64,000 nt of DNA from Actinomycetota bacterium (lineage in GTDB: Bacteria > Actinomycetota > Coriobacteriia > Anaerosomatales > Anaerosomataceae). The notes beneath the pieces were generated by a model. It was not told the origin of the DNA, searched no databases, and was given only the letters and a program-made list of their open reading frames with translations. Of the stretch, positions 60,947 through 64,000 are shown piece by piece. The stretch lies in contig WSXY01000004.1 in the NCBI GenBank assembly GCA_009773565.1, positions 1-64,000 of the forward strand, written 5' to 3'. Made by a program: the position numbers and the translations under genes. How positions within the stretch are numbered: the first letter of the stretch is position 1; each line of letters opens with the position of its first letter.

Positions 60947-60986
60947 TACCGTATCGGTATAGACTGGTATCATTACCTATGTGGTA
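60947..60986. promoter_or_regulatory. Two TACC-N5-GGTA operators upstream of higB
   Basis: TACC-GTATC-GGTA at 60947-60959 and TACC-TATGT-GGTA at 60974-60986, centres 27 bp apart. They lie directly before higB and are the likely binding sites of the HigA antitoxin. Confidence 0.72.
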
Positions 60987-61009
60987 AAGCGTTAGTGACG
61001 GAGAGCGGC

Positions 61010-61348
61010 GTGGAAATCTACTTCTCGACCAAGAAGCTTGCGGGCGTGCTTGACTCCGATAAGGAGCGAGTTCGTGCGCTCGGTGTCGATGCCGCCAAGG
61101 CGCTCGCGCGCCGGTTGAGCCAGCTCAGCGCCGCCAGCGAGCTGGAGACTATGCGAACTCTCTCGAGTCGTTGCCATGAACTGAAGGGTGACCGCGCCGG
61201 CCAACTCGCTGTCGACGTGACGAAAGGGCTTCGGCTCATTTTTGAGCCGGCGGATGACCCACCACCGTCAAAGCCCGACGGCGGGCTCGACTGGACCGCA
61301 GTCAAGGCAATCAGGATTCTGGAGGTGACGGACTACCATGGCAGCTGA
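61010..61348 (+). CDS. higB: HigB/RelE-type toxin
   Basis: 112 residues beginning VEIYFSTKKLAGVL (GTG at 61010, GGAG six bases upstream). Helices then a beta-sheet with CHELKGDRAGQLAVDV, LRLIFEP and IRILEVTDYH match HigB/RelE RNases. Toxin before antitoxin is the higBA order. It overlaps higA by 11 bases. Confidence 0.88.
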   Translation: MEIYFSTKKLAGVLDSDKERVRALGVDAAKALARRLSQLSAASELETMRTLSSRCHELKGDRAGQLAVDVTKGLRLIFEPADDPPPSKPDGGLDWTAVKAIRILEVTDYHGS

Positions 61349-62561
61349 CATCAGATACAACTGGGAACTCGACGTCCCTGTCGCTCCCGGCGAGACGATC
61401 CGCGAGATCTTGGAAGACCGCGGAATCACACAAACCGACTTTGCCGTGCGCCTCGGCAAGAGCGAGAAGTTCGTGAGCCAGCTCGTCAACGGCAAGGCGT
61501 CGCTCACCCACGAGACCGCGATCGAACTCGAGCGCGTACTTGGCGTGCCTTCGTCGTTCTGGAATGCCGCAGAAGCCCAGTATCGGGACATCCTTGCGCG
61601 GCGTGAGCAGGACGAGGAGCTGGCAGGCCAGGCCGAATGGGCGGGGTCGTTCCCGCTCAGAGAGATGGCCGCTCGCGGCTGGATAGCGCAGGAAGCTGGT
61701 CCGGGAGACGTGCTGAGCTTCTTCGGCGTGTCATCGGTGGAGGCGTACGACGAGTACTGGAGTTCGCCGCGCCGCCTGGCCGCACGAATGAGTACCGCCT
61801 ACACCGCGAGCACCCCTGCGATCGCCGCGTGGCTCCGGGCCGGCGAGGTTGCTGCGGAAGCGGTACCGACCGATCCGTACAACGAAGCGGCATTCCGACG
61901 GGTGCTCAATGATCTTCGTGCTACCAGTCGTCTACCTGTAGAGCAGTGGCAAGCCGCCCTGCGCGAGGCGTGCGCTGGAGTCGGTGTCGCCGTGGTGTTC
62001 ATCCCTGACCTACCCAAGACGCGCTGCCACGCGGTGAGTTGGTGGGCAACGCGCAGTAGAGCGGTCGTCGTCCTCGGCCTGCGCTACAAGGCGGGTGATC
62101 AGGTGTGGTTCAGCTTCTACCACGAGGCCGGGCATCTGCTCCTGGACGACCGACGTCATGCGGAGTTGTGCGCACCAGATGCTGATCGGGCGGCTGAGAC
62201 TCGTGCCGATCAATTCGCGGCCGACATGCTCATCCCGCCGGATGACTACGCTGCGCTCCGGGCAGCCGGCCGACCAACGAAGGCGACCGTGCAAGCCTTC
62301 GCGGAGTCCATCGGCATCGCGCCAGGAATCGTCGTCGGCCGACTGCAGAGAGACGGCGTCATACCCTACAAGCAGATGAACGACCTCAAGGTGACCCTAC
62401 GTTGGGCACCCGAGCCCGAAGTCTACACGCCCGAGGAGACCGCAGAGTTCATGCTCAACAACGCCGTCACGGCCGCCGAATACGACGACGCGCTCGCGGA
62501 GATTCGCGCTCTGGGGATCGACCCGGATACGCTCGTTTGCCAACCACGCCCAGAGTCGTAG
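61338..62561 (+). CDS. higA: HigA-type antitoxin fused to an ImmA/IrrE metallopeptidase domain
   Basis: 407 residues. Residues about 15-75 form an XRE helix-turn-helix (GETIREILEDRGITQTDFAVRLGKSEKFVSQLVNGKASL). The C-terminal part has the gluzincin motif in FYHEAGHLLL and the third acidic ligand region ETRADQFAADMLIP, typical of ImmA/IrrE. Combination of HigA-like domain and protease suggests that the antitoxin may cleave itself or another repressor. Confidence 0.9.
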   Translation: MAADIRYNWELDVPVAPGETIREILEDRGITQTDFAVRLGKSEKFVSQLVNGKASLTHETAIELERVLGVPSSFWNAAEAQYRDILARREQDEELAGQAEWAGSFPLREMAARGWIAQEAGPGDVLSFFGVSSVEAYDEYWSSPRRLAARMSTAYTASTPAIAAWLRAGEVAAEAVPTDPYNEAAFRRVLNDLRATSRLPVEQWQAALREACAGVGVAVVFIPDLPKTRCHAVSWWATRSRAVVVLGLRYKAGDQVWFSFYHEAGHLLLDDRRHAELCAPDADRAAETRADQFAADMLIPPDDYAALRAAGRPTKATVQAFAESIGIAPGIVVGRLQRDGVIPYKQMNDLKVTLRWAPEPEVYTPEETAEFMLNNAVTAAEYDDALAEIRALGIDPDTLVCQPRPES

Positions 62562-62585
62562 ACGGCACCTCACGCACGCCGACTG

Positions 62586-63602
62586 CTATCCCATAATCTG
62601 CTCGACCCGTCCGGTCACGATTCCAACCGCATTCTCAAGCAACTGTGTTCCGTGACGGGGCCAACCCTCTACGTCGCCGACCTCGACTCCAAAGCCTTCA
62701 GCCTCAAGTGCGTTCATCTGCGCGGCGAGGGCTCCGGCCAGCCGCACCCACACGGCCTCCTCGGAAAACCCCGAAGGCCGCAGCGCATCTAGCAATGCTA
62801 CAAGCGCTGGCCACACGCGAACCCAGTCGACATACGCGGGCGTCGGGGTACCGGCCGCCTTGAGTGATGCGGTTGCGCGGTAGAGCGTTCGACGACCATC
62901 TATGCGAGTGTCTACGAGTCCGCCTTCTGAGAGCGTCGATAGGTATTCGGCCACCGGGGCCTGGCCGTAGGCCGATCGATCGGCGATGAGCCTTCCGTGA
63001 GCCCATTCGTGGGTCCAGAGGTACGTGAGCACCTCAGCCTTTGGTCCCGGGCCTACGAGAGCCCGCGCGCGAAAGCGGGCGCATGCCGAACGCGACGCGT
63101 CTGGCCGCTGCGACATCGCGCGCAAATTGAGTGGTGGTCTCGTGAAGCCCGCACGCGCGAACACTTCATCGGTTCCTGCCCACTGCCCAGCGTCTCGCCG
63201 AGCACCCCGGAAGAGCGCCTGCGAGTCATACCCCGCGGTCGCCTCTCGGGCTATGAAGTCCTCGGCTGGGAGCCGCGCGAGGCTCGACCCTGCGCTCCGA
63301 CTTGCAGTAAGTCCCACGGCCACGCCGAGCAGGCGTCGCTGGTCACCCGAGGCCGTCCGCCCAAGTCGACGCAGTCTTGAGACATCCAAGAGCTCCGAGT
63401 TCTGGACGACCCAATCCAGCGCCTCGTCGAACAGGCGAGCGTCGGAGCGGGCGACTTCGAGGGTGGCTAACAGCAGCGCCTCCGGGTCAACGATCATGTG
63501 CTCTGACGCTCGGATGCCGGCGACACCGATGGCCGACCATTGCCGCCAGGCGAGATCGAGTGTGGCGCCCAGCAGGTGTTCGTAGAGTTCGCTAGTCGTC
63601 AT
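62586..63602 (-). CDS. Winged-helix protein partnered with a DUF6036-like gene
   Basis: About 338 residues. Middle part AEVLTYLWTHEWAHGRLIADRSAYGQAPVAEYLSTLSEGGLVDTRIDGRRTLYRA is a winged helix; the remainder is helical without known motif. ATG 63602 overlaps the preceding gene by 11 bases, as in two-gene TA units of DUF6036-type nucleotidyltransferases. No function is proven. Confidence 0.7.
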   Translation of the reverse strand: MTTSELYEHLLGATLDLAWRQWSAIGVAGIRASEHMIVDPEALLLATLEVARSDARLFDEALDWVVQNSELLDVSRLRRLGRTASGDQRRLLGVAVGLTASRSAGSSLARLPAEDFIAREATAGYDSQALFRGARRDAGQWAGTDEVFARAGFTRPPLNLRAMSQRPDASRSACARFRARALVGPGPKAEVLTYLWTHEWAHGRLIADRSAYGQAPVAEYLSTLSEGGLVDTRIDGRRTLYRATASLKAAGTPTPAYVDWVRVWPALVALLDALRPSGFSEEAVWVRLAGALAAQMNALEAEGFGVEVGDVEGWPRHGTQLLENAVGIVTGRVEQIMG

Positions 63603-64000
63603 TGGAGAATGCCTCCTCGGCATCATCGCAGCCCATGTACTGGAGCAGGTTGAGAAGCATGGTACGGAATCCTTCAGAGGGATCCTGGCTGTGCGCCCAC
63701 TGTGCGCCCCTGCGCAGTTCCTCGGAGGAAGGTCTCAGCGCTGCAAGGTCCTCGGTATGCCGACCCACCCCCACATCGGCCGCTGCGTAGACCTTGAAGC
63801 AGACGAGATCCTCGCGTGACGGAAAGTGGACCACCAGGTGTGTCCCGTAGACCCTTGGGGTGAGTCGCGACCCGAAACCCTCGGGCAGACCCCAATCCAA
63901 AAGGTCCGCAGGACCGGCGTTGAGCCAGCCCGGGTCGAGACCAAGCGCCGCCGCCACCGCAGCGGCGGCTTCCAGAATGAGTGCGGGAAGTGGCTTGTGC
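63592..64000 (-). CDS. DUF6036-like nucleotidyltransferase, N-terminus beyond the window
   Basis: Reads through the right edge; the visible C-terminal about 136 residues include LGLDPGWLNAGPADLLDWGLPEGF, THLVVHFPSREDLVCFKVYAA and HTEDLAALRPSSEELRRGA, the DUF6036 pattern (KxYA and DLxxL). The active-site GGS region would be outside. It precedes the winged-helix gene. Confidence 0.75.
   Translation of the reverse strand, partial: HKPLPALILEAAAAVAAALGLDPGWLNAGPADLLDWGLPEGFGSRLTPRVYGTHLVVHFPSREDLVCFKVYAAADVGVGRHTEDLAALRPSSEELRRGAQWAHSQDPSEGFRTMLLNLLQYMGCDDAEEAFSNDD

Noticed and set aside
40000-64000. Insertion sequences or transposases in the accessory region
   Set aside because: No transposase motif or terminal inverted repeat with target duplication was found; the palindromes seen are operator-sized and lie before genes.

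Overview
The window is high-GC, gene-dense chromosomal DNA without rRNA operons. I infer an anaerobic or microaerophilic, Gram-positive high-GC actinobacterium, probably of the Coriobacteriia type. The reasons are actinobacterial synteny (ftsB/divIC - DUF501 - ppx/gppA), cell-wall-binding repeat-2 domains on a secreted enzyme, NapC/NrfH-anchored multihaem cytochromes, a flavodiiron protein and complete selenocysteine machinery. No taxonomic marker was available, so this is inference.

Layout. 0-13 kb: a LysR regulator, a Fur-family regulator with an ECF metal transporter (cbiMQO), a spermidine-synthase-like protein, a prepilin, a flavodiiron protein, a polyprenyl diphosphate synthase, a FetAB-like ABC transporter, a nitroreductase and a photolyase. 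12.8-19 kb: two multihaem cytochromes facing apart (12 and 21 CXXCH motifs) with tRNA-Sec between them, then an acidic Asp/Cys repeat protein, a small anchored protein and a two-component system. 19-25.6 kb: the selenium block on the minus strand, selD-yedF / RHH-PIN-selA / MNT-HEPN-selB. SelD is itself a selenoprotein, with an in-frame UGA at codon 15. Two toxin-antitoxin (TA) modules sit directly upstream of selA and selB, and the HEPN stop overlaps the selB start. 25.8-35.4 kb: an EAL protein, a glycosidase, a TPR protein, a B12-binding protein, tRNA-Leu, ppx/gppA with a second RHH-PIN module directly in front of it, DUF501, divIC and pyruvate kinase. 35.6-40.2 kb: a 1547-residue secreted multicopper oxidase with cell-wall-binding repeats.

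40-64 kb is an accessory or defence region. It holds an orphan nucleotidyltransferase-fold gene, AbiEi/AbiEii, Fic, an HD hydrolase with two decayed partial copies, a zinc-ribbon lipoprotein, a metallopeptidase-like protein with a HicA-like C-terminus, and a three-gene methyltransferase/methyltransferase/helicase system. It also holds a short gene-cassette array with two attC-like sites, an AlbA_2 ATPase paired with an AbiEi-like regulator, HigB/HigA-IrrE, a DUF6036-type pair and several gene remnants (metallo-beta-lactamase fold, Abi_2). Many of these modules carry a palindrome of their own directly upstream of the first gene, consistent with autoregulation.

Main ideas. (1) TA modules are threaded into the selenium operon and into a second core operon, so the core gene starts against the toxin stop codon. 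(2) An 1182-bp cassette has ends (GTCTAAC and TTAGAC) that would form a matched attC in the circle, yet no integrase is present. (3) Two cytochromes, an acidic repeat protein and a wall-bound multicopper oxidase suggest extracellular redox chemistry.
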